A DNA stretch of 64,000 nucleotides from Streptomyces canus (GCF_041435015.1 NZ_CP107989.1:434001-498000); one strand, 5' to 3'. Counted from the stretch's first letter, positions 33,168 through 42,762 are shown. Notes: generated from the letters alone by a model not told the origin. Made by a program: numbers and translations.

Positions 33168-33923
33168 GTGAGCGTACGGGACAAGGTGGCACTCGTCACC
33201 GGAGCGGGACGCGGGATCGGCGAGGCGATCGCCGACCGGCTCGCCGCCCAGGGAGCCGCGGTCGCCGTCTGCGACCTCGACCCCGAGGCCGCCGCCAAGG
33301 TCGCGGGACGGCTCGTCGAGCGGTACGGGGTGCGGGCGACGGGGGTCGGCGCGGACATCTCCGACAGCGCGGCCGTGCACGCGGCCGTGGAGCGGGTGAC
33401 CGTCGAGCTGGGTCCGGTGGACGTCCTGGTCAACAACGCGGCCGTTGACGTCATCGGCCGCTTCGTCGACAGCACCGAGGACACCTGGAACCGGATCATC
33501 GACGTCAATCTGCGCGGCACGATCACGGTGACCCGCGCCGTACTGGACTCGATGATCGAAAGCGGTGGCGGCCGGATCGTGCACATCGCCTCCGACGCCG
33601 GCCGCGTCGGCTCGTCCGGCGAGGTGGTGTACTCCGCGACGAAGGGCGGGGTCATCGCCTTCGGCAAGGCGCTGGCCCGCGAGGTCGCCCGGCACGGCAT
33701 CACCGTCAACAGCGTCTGCCCGGGCCCGACCGACACCGCGCTGCTGGGACAGGTCGCCGACTACAGCCAGAAGATGTACGACGCGACGGTGCGGGCCATC
33801 CCGCTGCGCCGCGTCGCCCAGCCCGAAGAGATCGCCGGTGTGGTGGCCTTCCTCGCGTCCGACGACGCCGCCTACATGACCGGGCAGACGCTCTCGGTCA
33901 GCGGCGGACTGACGATGGTCTGA
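33168..33923 (+). CDS. Short-chain dehydrogenase/reductase
   Basis: SDR of 251 aa with TGAGRGIGEAIADRLAAQG, NNAAVDVIG, catalytic Tyr-Lys in YSATKGGVIAFGK and the end GQTLSVSGGLTMV. It resembles FabG-like 3-hydroxyacyl dehydrogenases. The GTG start has GAGGGAGGG upstream. It is the first gene of an operon that continues with a crotonase, CoA-transferase, MFE-2-like SDR, DoxX protein and acyl-CoA dehydrogenase. Confidence 0.87.
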   Translation: MSVRDKVALVTGAGRGIGEAIADRLAAQGAAVAVCDLDPEAAAKVAGRLVERYGVRATGVGADISDSAAVHAAVERVTVELGPVDVLVNNAAVDVIGRFVDSTEDTWNRIIDVNLRGTITVTRAVLDSMIESGGGRIVHIASDAGRVGSSGEVVYSATKGGVIAFGKALAREVARHGITVNSVCPGPTDTALLGQVADYSQKMYDATVRAIPLRRVAQPEEIAGVVAFLASDDAAYMTGQTLSVSGGLTMV

Positions 33924-33924
33924 G

Positions 33925-34704
33925 GTGAACACCGTGCTCCGTACCGAACTCCGCGACCGCATCGCCGTACTGACCCTCGACCGGCCGGGGCAGCTCAACG
34001 CCCTCGGCTCCGAGACCGCCACACAGCTGAAACAGACTCTCGCCGACGTCCGCGACAACGACGACGTACGCGCCCTGGTCATCACCGGTGCGGGACGGGC
34101 CTTCTCGGCCGGTGCCGACCTCGGTGAGATCGAGTCGTTCACCGCGCCGGGGCAGTTCCGGGCCTTCGTGGGGCGCCTGACCGAGGCGTTCGCGCTCCTG
34201 GAGGACTTCCCCAAGCCGTCGGTCGCGGCCGTCCACGGATTTGCCTTCGGCGGCGGCCTGGAGCTGGCCCTCGCCTGCGACCTGCGGGTGGCCGAGCGCG
34301 GCACCCGGCTGGGCCTGCCCGAGATGAAGCTCGGCGTACTGCCGGGCGCGGGCGGCACCCAGCGGCTGCCCCGCCTCCTTCCGCCGGCGATCGCCAAGCA
34401 GATGATCCTCACCGGCGAGCCGATCGACGCGGAGCGTGCTCACGCGCTCGGGCTCGTCAACGAACTCGCCGAGCCCGGCGGTGCGCTCAAGACCGCCGAA
34501 GCCCTGGCCGCGAAGCTGACCGCCGGGGCCCCGCTCGCGCTCGCGGCGGGCAAGCGGCTCATCGACTACGGGCTCGGCATGGACCTGGAGGCGGCGATCG
34601 CGTACGAGCGCGAAACCGTCGCGGTGCTGTTCTCCACCGAGGACCGGGCCGAGGGACTCAAGGCCTTCCGGGAACGCCGACCGGGCGACTTCCGCGGCGT
34701 GTAG
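33925..34704 (+). CDS. Enoyl-CoA hydratase (classical crotonase)
   Basis: Crotonase-fold protein of 259 aa with an apparently complete active site: [37 protein letters not shown], and LGLPEMKLGVLPGAGGTQRLPR, as in standard hydratases. It is the most orthodox crotonase in the island. The start is 1 bp after the SDR stop; a GTG at 33934, 7 nt after AGGTG, is an alternative. It follows the SDR in the normal beta-oxidation gene order. Confidence 0.88.
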   Translation: MNTVLRTELRDRIAVLTLDRPGQLNALGSETATQLKQTLADVRDNDDVRALVITGAGRAFSAGADLGEIESFTAPGQFRAFVGRLTEAFALLEDFPKPSVAAVHGFAFGGGLELALACDLRVAERGTRLGLPEMKLGVLPGAGGTQRLPRLLPPAIAKQMILTGEPIDAERAHALGLVNELAEPGGALKTAEALAAKLTAGAPLALAAGKRLIDYGLGMDLEAAIAYERETVAVLFSTEDRAEGLKAFRERRPGDFRGV

Positions 34705-34741
34705 CAGGCGTACAAGCGCCCGATGATCTGGAGGTGGGCCC

Positions 34742-35896
34742 GTGCGGCCACTGGAGGGCTATTCCGTGGTCGAGCTGGGCATGTGGGTGGCGGCACCGGC
34801 CGCGGCCACCATGCTCGCCGACTGGGGCGCGGACGTGATCAAGGTGGAGGCGCCGACCGGCGACCCCAACCGGTACACGCTCAAGCACGTCGGGCAGGAC
34901 ATCGACAGCGCTCCCCCGTTCGAGACCGACAACCGCGGCAAGCGCGGGATCGTCCTCGACCTGCGCTCGCAGGAGGGCAGGGACGTACTGGAGCGGCTGC
35001 TGGAACGCGCCGACGTGTTCGTCACCAACCTCCGCCCGGGCGCTCTGGAGAGGCTGGGCCTGGCGCCGGACGATCTGAGGGAACGTCATTCTCAGCTGGT
35101 CGTCGGCACGTTGACGGGCTACGGCTGGACGGGCGCCGAGCGCGACCGCGCCGGGTACGACGTCTCGGCGTTCTGGGCCCGCCCCGGCATCGCCGCCATG
35201 CTCAACCCGGCCGGGGAGCCACCGCCCGGCATCCGGCCCGGCCTCGGCGACCGTACGGCCGCGGCCAACCTGGTCGCCGGAGTGCTGGCCGCGCTGCTGC
35301 GCCGCGAACGCACCGGCGAGGGCGGCGTGGTGGACGTATCGCTGCTGCGGTCCGGCACCTACGCCAACGGAAACGACCTCGCCCTGCAGAACTACTTCGG
35401 CAAGCGCGGCCGTACCCGGCATCGCACCGAGCACGAGTCGCCGCTCTACAACTCCTACCGGGCCGCCGACGACCGCTGGTTCTGGCTGGTCGGTCTGGAG
35501 GGCAACCGGCACTGGCCCGGTGTCGTCAAGGCACTCGGCCGCGAGGACCTGGCGACGGACGAGCGGTTCGCGACCGGCAAGGCCCGGCGCGGGCACGTAC
35601 GCGAGCTGATCGCCGAGTTCGACGAGGAGTTCGCCAAGCGGCCCCTGGACGAGTGGGCCGAGCGCTTCGACGCCGAGGGCGTGTGGTGGGCGCCCGTGCA
35701 GACCCTGGCGGAGGTGGCGGCCGATCCGCAGGCGGAGGCGGTCGGGGCGTTCGTCGAACAGCCGGGCATGGGGGACGCCCCGCCGCTGCGGACGGTGGCG
35801 ACCCCCGTCGCCTTCTGGGGCGTCGACGAGAAACCGCGTGGCGGCGCGCCGACGCTCGGCGAGCACACCGACGAAGTGCTCCGCGAACTCAACTGA
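34742..35896 (+). CDS. CaiB/BaiF family III CoA-transferase
   Basis: Protein of 384 aa: YSVVELGMWVAAPAAATMLADWGADVIKVEAP at the N-terminus and GEGGVVDVSLLRSGTYA carrying the catalytic Asp. The alpha-methylacyl-CoA racemase and CoA-transferase subgroups cannot be separated by eye. The GTG start follows GGAGGTGGGCCC. This is the second family III enzyme in the island (the other is at 10165). A racemase role would fit a 2-methyl-branched substrate. Confidence 0.87.
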   Translation: MRPLEGYSVVELGMWVAAPAAATMLADWGADVIKVEAPTGDPNRYTLKHVGQDIDSAPPFETDNRGKRGIVLDLRSQEGRDVLERLLERADVFVTNLRPGALERLGLAPDDLRERHSQLVVGTLTGYGWTGAERDRAGYDVSAFWARPGIAAMLNPAGEPPPGIRPGLGDRTAAANLVAGVLAALLRRERTGEGGVVDVSLLRSGTYANGNDLALQNYFGKRGRTRHRTEHESPLYNSYRAADDRWFWLVGLEGNRHWPGVVKALGREDLATDERFATGKARRGHVRELIAEFDEEFAKRPLDEWAERFDAEGVWWAPVQTLAEVAADPQAEAVGAFVEQPGMGDAPPLRTVATPVAFWGVDEKPRGGAPTLGEHTDEVLRELN

Positions 35897-35919
35897 ACTC
35901 ATATATCTGGAGGTACGGC

Positions 35920-36831
35920 GTGGGCATCCTCGACGACAAGGTCGCCATCGTCACCGGCGGCGGCAGAGGCCTTGGCCGGGCGCACTGTCTGGCGCTCGCC
36001 GAGGCCGGCGCGACCGTGGTCGTGAACGACCTCGGCTCGGGCATACACGGCGAGCAGACCGGCGACTCCCCCGCCGACGAGGTCGTCGCCGAGATCACCA
36101 AGCTCGGCGGCCGGGCGATCGCCAACCACTCCTCGGTGACCGACTGGGCGGCGACCGAGACCATGGTCGCGGACACCGTCGCGGAGTTCGGCCACCTCGA
36201 CATCGTCGTGAACAACGCGGGCATCGTGCGCGACCGGATGCTGTTCTCGATGACCGAGGCGGAATTCGACTCCGTCATCGCGGTGCACCTGAAGGGCACT
36301 TTCGCGCTCACCCGGCACGCGTGCGCGTACTGGCGAGAGGCGTCGAAGCGCGGCGAGCGGGTCGCCGGCCGGGTCATCAACACGACGTCCGGGACCGGCC
36401 TGTTCGGCAACCAGGGCCAGTCCAACTACGGGGCCGCGAAGGCCGGAATAGCCGGGCTCACCGTCCTGACCGCCCTGGAGATGCGCCGCTACGGCGTGAC
36501 CGCGAACGCCATCTCGCCGATCGCGGCCACGCGGATGACGGATGGGCTGGCCGTCGGCGAGTCCCTCCAGGCCACCGAGGGCTTCGACCCGCGCGATCCC
36601 GCCAACGCCTCCGGGGTCGTCGTCTACCTGGCCTCCGACAGCGCGGCCTGGCTGACCGGTCAGGTCCTGCGCATCGAGGGCAACCGGCTGAACCGGCTGC
36701 AGGGCTGGACGGTCGCCGCCGTCCACCCGAGCCAGTCGGGGCAGGCCCTCACCTACGACGAGCTCGTCGACGCGGTACCGCAGTTGTACGGCGCCGTCCC
36801 CGTCGGCCGGGCGACGGGCGTCGGCCAGTGA
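35920..36831 (+). CDS. MFE-2-type 3-hydroxyacyl-CoA dehydrogenase (SDR)
   Basis: SDR of 303 aa resembling the dehydrogenase unit of peroxisomal multifunctional enzyme 2: TGGGRGLGRAHCLALAEAG, the VVVNDLG motif, NNAGIVRDRMLFSMTE and catalytic SNYGAAKAGIAGL. The GTG at 35920 lies after CTGGAGG. Its close relative is at 46818, in the operon with the second thiolase pair. It probably oxidises 3-hydroxyacyl-CoAs. It overlaps the DoxX gene (GTGA). Confidence 0.88.
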   Translation: MGILDDKVAIVTGGGRGLGRAHCLALAEAGATVVVNDLGSGIHGEQTGDSPADEVVAEITKLGGRAIANHSSVTDWAATETMVADTVAEFGHLDIVVNNAGIVRDRMLFSMTEAEFDSVIAVHLKGTFALTRHACAYWREASKRGERVAGRVINTTSGTGLFGNQGQSNYGAAKAGIAGLTVLTALEMRRYGVTANAISPIAATRMTDGLAVGESLQATEGFDPRDPANASGVVVYLASDSAAWLTGQVLRIEGNRLNRLQGWTVAAVHPSQSGQALTYDELVDAVPQLYGAVPVGRATGVGQ

Positions 36832-37340
36832 AGGGCCACGACGCCGCCGCCCTCGCGCTGCGCGCGACCCTCGGCCCGATGCTCTTCGCGCACGGCTGGA
36901 ACAAGGTCGCCGGACCGGGCGGGCTCAAGGGCACCACGGGCTGGTTCGAGGCGCTGGGCCTCAAGCCGGCCGAGGTGCACGCCCGGATGGCGGCGGGCAC
37001 CGAGATGGCGGCCGGGGTGGGCATCGCGCTCGGCGCGGCCAACCCGCTCCCCGCCGCGGCGGCCGTCGGCCTGATGACCGTGGCCGCGCGGACCGACCAC
37101 CGCGGCAAGGGCTTCTTCGTCTTCAAGGGCGGCTGGGAGTACGCCGGTGTCGTGGGCGGCGCGGCCGTCGCACTGGCCGCGCTGGGCAACGGACGGTACT
37201 CGCTGGACGGCCTGCTGCGCCGCCAACACGCGGGCAGCCGACACGCGTTGCTGGCGGCCGGAGTCGGCACGGCGAGCGCGGCGGCGCTGCTGGCGCTGTG
37301 CTACCGGCCGCAGCAGAAACCGGACGGGACAGATCAATGA
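36828..37340 (+). CDS. DoxX-family membrane protein
   Basis: Integral membrane protein of 170 aa with about four hydrophobic segments (LALRATLGPMLFAHGWNKV, MAAGVGIALGAANPLPAAAA, YAGVVGGAAVALAALG and HALLAAGVGTASAAALLAL). The DoxX family contains quinone-interacting and redox-associated membrane proteins. The start overlaps the SDR stop. Its role in an acyl-CoA operon is unknown; delivery of electrons from dehydrogenation to the membrane is one guess. Confidence 0.75.
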   Translation: MKGHDAAALALRATLGPMLFAHGWNKVAGPGGLKGTTGWFEALGLKPAEVHARMAAGTEMAAGVGIALGAANPLPAAAAVGLMTVAARTDHRGKGFFVFKGGWEYAGVVGGAAVALAALGNGRYSLDGLLRRQHAGSRHALLAAGVGTASAAALLALCYRPQQKPDGTDQ

Positions 37341-37370
37341 GACCGATAAGGGCAACAAGGGAGAGTCGAC

Positions 37371-38528
37371 ATGGACGCGGCTGACTTCAGCGCGGTGCTG
37401 TCCGAGGTCCGGCGTTTCGTCAGGGACCGTGTCGTGCCGCTCGAGGCGGAGATCGACGAGAAGGACGAGATGCCCGCGGACATCCGCGAGGCGGCCAAGA
37501 AGATGGGCCTGTTCGGCTTCGCGCTGCCCGAGGAGTACGGCGGACTGGGTCTGTCGATGCTCGAGGAGGCCCAGCTGATGTTCGAGCTGGGCTACACGAC
37601 CCCGTCGCTGCGTTCGATGTTCGGCACGAACAACGGCATCGCGGGTCATGTCCTCATGGTGGGCGGCACCGAGGAACAGAAGGCGGAATGGCTGCCGAGG
37701 ATCGCCTCCGGTGACGTACTGGCGTCGTTCGCGCTCACCGAACCCGAGGCCGGGTCCGACCCGTCGACGCTCACCACGCGCGCCCATCTGGACGGCGACG
37801 ACTGGGTGATCAACGGCGCCAAGCGGTACATCACCAACGCCCCGCTCGCCGACGTCTTCATGGTCTTCGCCCGCACCGACCCCGATGCCCCGCGCACCCG
37901 GGGCATCTCCACCTTCCTGGTCCCGGCCGGAACGCCGGGCCTCACCGTGGCTCCCAAGGACCACAAGATGGGCCAGTTCGGCGCCTGGACCGCCGACGTC
38001 TTCTTCGACGACGTCCGCGTGCCGGCCTCCGCCCTCGTCGGCGGCGACGCCGGCCTCAACCGTGGCTTCTCCACGGCGATGGGCTGCATCGCCCACGGGC
38101 GGGTGCACATCTCCGCGCTGATGGTCGGCATGGCCGAGCGCCTGGTCGACGAGTCGGTCGCCTACGCGAGCACCCGCAAGCAGTCCGGGAAGCTCATCGG
38201 CTCCTTCCAGCTCGTCCAGGGCCTGATCGCCGACTCGCAGACCGACTACTACGCCGGACGCGCCACCGTCCTGGAGGCCGCCCGCGCCTTCGACGCCGGG
38301 ACGGACACCAAGATCGGCCCGTCCTGCACGAAGTACTTCGCCAGCGAGATGGTGTGGCGGGTCGCGGACCGCGCCGTGCAGATCCATGGCGGTGCGGGCT
38401 ACATGCGCGGGGTCGCCGTCGAGCGCTTCTACCGCGACGCCCGGCTGTTCCGCATCTACGAGGGCACCAGCCAGATCCAGCAGGTCATCATCGCGAAGGC
38501 GCTGCTGGGCGAGGCGGCGCGCGGCTGA
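37371..38528 (+). CDS. Acyl-CoA dehydrogenase
   Basis: Acyl-CoA dehydrogenase of 385 aa with ALTEPEAGSDPSTLTTRA, GAKRYITNAPLADVFMVF and the C-terminal QIHGGAGYMRGVAVERFYRD then RIYEGTSQIQQVIIAKALLG. The Glu of YEGTSQI is the catalytic base position of short/medium-chain enzymes. The ATG follows AAGGGAGAGTCGAC. It is the last gene of the six-gene operon from 33168. Confidence 0.9.
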   Translation: MDAADFSAVLSEVRRFVRDRVVPLEAEIDEKDEMPADIREAAKKMGLFGFALPEEYGGLGLSMLEEAQLMFELGYTTPSLRSMFGTNNGIAGHVLMVGGTEEQKAEWLPRIASGDVLASFALTEPEAGSDPSTLTTRAHLDGDDWVINGAKRYITNAPLADVFMVFARTDPDAPRTRGISTFLVPAGTPGLTVAPKDHKMGQFGAWTADVFFDDVRVPASALVGGDAGLNRGFSTAMGCIAHGRVHISALMVGMAERLVDESVAYASTRKQSGKLIGSFQLVQGLIADSQTDYYAGRATVLEAARAFDAGTDTKIGPSCTKYFASEMVWRVADRAVQIHGGAGYMRGVAVERFYRDARLFRIYEGTSQIQQVIIAKALLGEAARG

Positions 38529-39135
38529 ACCCGCCTGCCGGGGTGTGTCGTTCTCGGCGCATGACCGACACCTCGCCGAGTGACGAAGACGGCCTCGCGC
38601 TGTGGCGGCAGACGCCGGCCCCGTTCCAGCAGCAGGACCAGCAGCCGCTCGCCGCATCCCTCCGACCGATCCTCCCAGATCTCCTCGCCCATGCCCCCTG
38701 CCCGCCGCTTCTGTCCTCCAGCACCCTGGTCATCGGCGCACAACGTGACCTGTGAGGCCCGCCCCAGCGGCTCATGCCGCCATGCGCGGCATGTCGGAGG
38801 CGCCGGCGAGTAACTGCTTCTTCCTCTGCGTGATCAGTATCGAGGGGAATCGATGTCGCGGAGTCAGCCCGCGTCGAGCGGAACCAGGGCCACGGGCCGG
38901 ACCATAGCGCGCGCCGGCACCACCGGCCGATGGCTGGGCGCGCACAGCAAGTGGACCACCGGCATCACCATCGCCGACGACGCGCTCGCCCTGTTGCCTC
39001 TCCGCGGTCTTCGGCACAGCAGGACACGCCAACGCCGATGGTCAGCGACTCATCCCCTCCGGGTGATGCCGTCCGGTGCGGGCTGGAGTCTCCTGAATAC
39101 GTACGGCACTCCGACCGCCAGACAAGGAGCACGAA
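38529..39135. other. Non-coding or weakly coding stretch with a hairpin
   Basis: No convincing gene. A 64-codon ORF (38561-38755, MTDTSPSDEDGLALW) lacks a ribosome-binding site and family features. A perfect 8-bp hairpin (CATGCCGC, 5-nt loop, GCGGCATG) at 38773-38793 could end transcription of the upstream operon, although it has no T-run. The rest shows no recognisable signal. Confidence 0.4.
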
Positions 39136-39483
39136 ATGGCCAAGCAAGAGACAGGCGCGGGCGGCGTCGCCGCCATCGCCGAAGCGGACGCTCCCGTCTT
39201 CGAGACGCTGGTCCAGATGACGCTCGACACGTTCGAGCGGTCCGGGCTGGATCAGGAGACGTACCTGCTGGCACGCATCGCGGCTCTGGTGGCCATGGAC
39301 GCCTCTGCCCCCTCGTACCTGCTCAACATCGGCACCGCAGCGGAGATCGGTATGCCGCTGGAGAAGATCCAGGGAACGCTCGTGGCGATCGCCCCCGTAG
39401 TGGGCAGCGCACGGATCGTGTCCGCCGCCCGCGCCATCGGCGACGCATTCGGCCTGGAACTCCCCGGAGAAGAGGAGCAGTGA
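39136..39483 (+). CDS. Carboxymuconolactone-decarboxylase-like (AhpD-fold) protein
   Basis: All-helical protein of 115 aa with the CMD-like core LDQETYLLARIAALVAMDA and MPLEKIQGTLVAIAPVVGSAR. The CxxC of peroxidatic AhpD proteins is absent, so a redox role is unlikely. The ATG follows AAGGAGCACGAA. The next gene is a SHOCT membrane protein 115 bp downstream; the two may be stress-related and not part of the catabolic island. Confidence 0.7.
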   Translation: MAKQETGAGGVAAIAEADAPVFETLVQMTLDTFERSGLDQETYLLARIAALVAMDASAPSYLLNIGTAAEIGMPLEKIQGTLVAIAPVVGSARIVSAARAIGDAFGLELPGEEEQ

Positions 39484-39598
39484 CCCCGCCCCGGCCGGGG
39501 TGGCAAGCCCTGGCCCCGGGCTCGCCATGGGGCCTGCGGCCCTTCCTCTCGCACGCACTGCGACCTCGGCACGGCCGAGACACCAAACAGGAGACGCG

Positions 39599-40015
39599 AT
39601 GGACAGCTATGTGAACCTGGCCTACGACTACCCGGTACTGGGCGCCTTCTGGACGGTCATGTGGATCTTCCTGTGGGTCATGTGGATCTTCCTGCTCTTC
39701 CGCGTCGTCGTCGACATCTTCCGCGACGACTCCATGAACGGCTGGGCCAAGACGGGATGGCTGGTCTTCACGATCGTCCTCCCCTTCCTGGGCGTCTTCG
39801 TCTACCTCATCGCCCGGGGCAAGGACATGGGCAAGCGTGAACAGGAGCACACCAGGGCCAAGTTGGAAGCGACGAACCAGTACGTCCGCGAGACCACCGG
39901 CACCACAGGGCCCGCGAGCGAGGCGGATCAACTGGCCAAGCTCTCGGAGGTCCGGGCCCGTGGCGACATCTCCGACGAGGAATACCGCCGGGCCAAGGAG
40001 AAGGTCCTCCACTAG
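39599..40015 (+). CDS. PLDc_N/SHOCT-domain small membrane protein
   Basis: Protein of 138 aa with two transmembrane segments (about 15-40, TVMWIFLWVMWIFLLFRVVV, and about 52-75, GWLVFTIVLPFLGVFVYLIA). An Arg/Glu-rich cytoplasmic stretch follows, then a C-terminal SHOCT motif, LAKLSEVRARGDISDEEYRR. Such proteins are common in Streptomyces. Their function is unknown; a membrane-stress link is plausible. The ATG lies 6 nt after CAGGAG. Confidence 0.75.
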   Translation: MDSYVNLAYDYPVLGAFWTVMWIFLWVMWIFLLFRVVVDIFRDDSMNGWAKTGWLVFTIVLPFLGVFVYLIARGKDMGKREQEHTRAKLEATNQYVRETTGTTGPASEADQLAKLSEVRARGDISDEEYRRAKEKVLH

Positions 40016-40444
40016 CAACCGGACGCACCACATGCCACGTCTGTGCGCCCGTTCACCGGGCCCGCGACGATACGGGGGCCCTGGCTGTGGCAGGGGCCGG
40101 GTCGGCTGTGGGGCCCAGGGGCGGCAATGAGCCCACGCAGCTGTGACGGCAGCGGACTCCCTCGCCAACCCGGCGTACAAAACCATCAGCCACCACGCCC
40201 GCAGTCCACCAGCGCCGCGCTGAGGCTCTGCACCGAATCGGGGGCGACAGCATCACATCGGACGAGTTCGCCGGTCAGCTTCCACGCGAAGAAGCTGGCT
40301 CGAGGACATCTGCGGTCGTCCTACACTCCACTGCGGCTCCGAAGGTGCTCACACTCTCGACGCCGGCCCAGCGGTCATGGAGCCCGTCATCGGGGATGAC
40401 GTCCGCATGAACGCCGACGGACAACGGTCGCCCACCTACCACCC
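40016..40444. other. Intergenic stretch without recognised gene
   Basis: Both strands show only short, low-quality ORFs here with codon use unlike the flanking genes. I see no RNA gene, repeat or clear promoter. It separates the SHOCT gene from a pair of small leftward ORFs. Confidence 0.4.
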
Positions 40445-40621
40445 TCAGCTGCGGGGCACCTGGACCGGCCTCTCATCCACCAGTTCAAGACCGGGGGCTG
40501 TCGGCCCGACCGCCGCCTGCGAGCGGATGACATCGATCGCTTCGACGAGTTGGTCGCGCAGCAACCGGCAGAGCCTGGTCCGCCCCTCCGGAGCCCAGGC
40601 CAGTCCATCCGAACCACTCAT
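40445..40621 (-). CDS. Small hypothetical protein B of a coupled pair
   Basis: ORF of 58 aa starting MSGSDGLAWAPEGRTRLCR and continuing with an amphipathic helix (LLRDQLVEAIDVIRSQAAVG). GGAGG stands 5 nt before the ATG, and the start overlaps the stop of the upstream small ORF (ATGA). I recognise no family. Coupling and the ribosome-binding site argue for a real gene, but length and weak codon bias leave doubt. Confidence 0.35.
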   Translation of the reverse strand: MSGSDGLAWAPEGRTRLCRLLRDQLVEAIDVIRSQAAVGPTAPGLELVDERPVQVPRS

Positions 40622-40794
40622 GTGCACCTCCGCCGGGTGACCTCGCCCTGAACGTTGTCCGTCAGATCGCCGACCCGGTCTGCAACCAGCGCAGCATCAG
40701 TCCCACAGGCCGCGCAATGCACGATCACATCGGTACTCAGCTCGCGGCGAGCACCCTCACGCCGACAAAGCTGATCACCGTGCTGCACCGCCAT
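40618..40794 (-). CDS. Small hypothetical protein A with a CxxC motif
   Basis: ORF of 58 aa (MAVQHGDQLCRREGARREL at the start) containing VHCAACGTDAALVADRVGD, a zinc-knuckle-like CxxC, and a single further Cys near the end. It overlaps the next small ORF by ATGA. No family is recognised and no strong ribosome-binding site is visible. Confidence 0.3.
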   Translation of the reverse strand: MAVQHGDQLCRREGARRELSTDVIVHCAACGTDAALVADRVGDLTDNVQGEVTRRRCT

Positions 40795-41445
40795 ACCGTC
40801 CCAACGACGCCACCTCGCTCCCGATGGCCCGCCGAAAGGGTGACTTCGGCCGCTGCCCACCCCCGGAATATCGGGAACTGCGCCTGGAGTCCGCCAGTCA
40901 CCCACCGGCGCAGGCCGGCTGCGGCCAGGTGGCGCCTGGACCCGTGTGGCGGCGGCGGACGCCACTGCGGCGTAGCAACTTCGACGCGAGGCTGCCCGGG
41001 CTGTGGGAATGCGACGTCAAGCGGCAGTCGGCCGACCTGGTCATCGCGGGCCGGCGCCGGGAGCAGGTCGGCCGCCGTTTCGGCCGACGCAAGTCCCCTC
41101 TTCCATCGGACACAGGACCGGCCCGCCCTGGATCCTTGCCGCGTGCAACCGCCCACGTCAATCCGACTGGCACACCGGTCCGCCTGTCTCCGGAAGACGC
41201 CGCGAGCACAGCTTGCAGCGGATGAGGCCGACGTGGCTGTGCTGTTCCCAGGGCAGCCAGGCATGCTCGCCGAGCCGCTGTTGGCTCGCGTCGGCCGGGA
41301 CGGCGGCCGTCCGGCGTGTCCTCGTCGATGTCGGCGCGCAGTCCTTCGTCGACCTGTAGAAGGAGGCGAGCGGCGCGTCCAAGGGGGATCAGCGGGGCTG
41401 CCGCAGGAGTCGACAATCCGCAGGGTTGATCCGAAGGGTCGGAGC
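40795..41445. other. Intergenic stretch with possible decayed coding sequence
   Basis: No gene can be supported. On the minus strand near 41160-41300 one frame reads GEHAWLPWEQHSHVGLIRC then KLC, which looks protein-like (Trp, His and Cys rich), but it has no convincing start or family. It could be a decayed gene or a chance reading. The antiporter gene starts at 41446. Confidence 0.3.
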
Positions 41446-42762
41446 ATGAGCAGTGGCGGCTGGACCGTTGTGGCGGTGGCGGGCGTCACCGCCGCGTACG
41501 CACTGGTTTCGCGTCGGCTGTCCTCGACGCCCCTGTCGTCGGCGATCGTGTTCGTCGGCGCCGGGATCCTCATCGGGCCGGCCGTGCTCGACATCGTCGA
41601 CCTGGAGCACGACACCGCACCGATCACCACGCTCCTCGAGGCCACGCTGACCCTCGTGCTGTTCACCGATGCCATGACCGTGCGCAGACGGGACCTCGCG
41701 GCCGGGGGCTTTCTGCCGGGCCGTCTGCTGGGCTTCGGACTGCCGCTGAGTATCGGGGCGGGCTGGCTGCTTGCCTGGCCCCTGCTGCCGGGGCTGACGG
41801 TGTGGGAGCTCGCACTCGTCGGCGCGATCCTCGCCCCTACAGACGCCGCCCTCGGAAAGACGGCGATCTCCAATCCCCGGGTCCCGGCGCTCGTACGGCA
41901 TGGACTGAATGTGGAAAGCGGCCTGAACGACGGCATGGTGCTGCCGTTCTTCGTCGTGTTCCTCGCCGCCATCCCGGGCACGCACTATGCGGACGAGGGT
42001 GCGGCAGGTGTCTTCTGGCGCGCACTCGTGCTGAGCACCGCGCTGGGGCTTCTGGTCGGTGGGCTGGGCGGTCGTCTGCTGCAGTGGACTCGGGCCAGAG
42101 GGTGGGTCACACGGGAGTGGCGGCAGGTCTATCTGCTGGCCGTCGCCGCGGCGTCGTACGAACTCGGCGTCCTGACGGACGGCAGCGGCTTCATCGCGGC
42201 CTGGGTGGCCGGGTTCGCCTTCGGGTTCGCCCTGCGCCGTTACCGGACCGGCGGCGAGGAGGAGGCACACCCGGACCACACCTCCGACTTCGCCGAGAAT
42301 CTCGGCGGACTCCTGGCGTCGATCAGTCTTCTGGTCTTCGGAGCGGTGCTCCTCGGTCCTGCGCTGGAGCACCTGAGCTGGCGGATCGTCCTTTACGCGG
42401 TGCTCAGCCTCACCGTGGTCAGGATGCTGCCCGTGGCCCTCTCGCTCGCAGGGAGCGGACTCCGGTCGCCCACGGTGACGTACATCGGGTGGTTCGGGCC
42501 GCGCGGTCTCGCGTCCGTCGTGCTGGCGCTGCTCGTGGCGGAGGAACACGTTCCAGGGGTGGAACTGCTGGGCAGAGTGGTCGCGATCACCGTCGGCCTG
42601 AGTGTCCTCCTGCACGGCGTCTCGGCCGTGACCCTCGCTGAGCGGTACGGCCGCTGGTACGAGAAGGCCGCTGCCGCCACCCGCGGCCTGCGGGAGAAGG
42701 CACCCGTACCTGAGGCCCCCGGGCGCCGCAGGCTCGGCTCCCTGGACCGGCCCGAGACGTGA
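41446..42762 (+). CDS. CPA1-family sodium/proton antiporter
   Basis: Membrane protein of 438 aa with about 12 hydrophobic segments and the CPA1 signature region GAILAPTDAALGKTAI and NVESGLNDGMVLPF, where the Asn-Asp pair is the ion-binding motif of electroneutral exchangers. GWFGPRGLASVVLALL is also typical. The ATG is preceded by GGTCGGAGC. It is monocistronic and convergent with the acyl-CoA dehydrogenase at 42837. It probably serves pH/sodium homeostasis and is unrelated to the island. Confidence 0.88.
   Translation: MSSGGWTVVAVAGVTAAYALVSRRLSSTPLSSAIVFVGAGILIGPAVLDIVDLEHDTAPITTLLEATLTLVLFTDAMTVRRRDLAAGGFLPGRLLGFGLPLSIGAGWLLAWPLLPGLTVWELALVGAILAPTDAALGKTAISNPRVPALVRHGLNVESGLNDGMVLPFFVVFLAAIPGTHYADEGAAGVFWRALVLSTALGLLVGGLGGRLLQWTRARGWVTREWRQVYLLAVAAASYELGVLTDGSGFIAAWVAGFAFGFALRRYRTGGEEEAHPDHTSDFAENLGGLLASISLLVFGAVLLGPALEHLSWRIVLYAVLSLTVVRMLPVALSLAGSGLRSPTVTYIGWFGPRGLASVVLALLVAEEHVPGVELLGRVVAITVGLSVLLHGVSAVTLAERYGRWYEKAAAATRGLREKAPVPEAPGRRRLGSLDRPET

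Noticed and set aside
40717..42762. N-terminal extension of the antiporter ORF (681 codons)
   Set aside because: The extra 243 residues are not membrane-like and show shadow composition; ATG 41446 begins the first transmembrane region.
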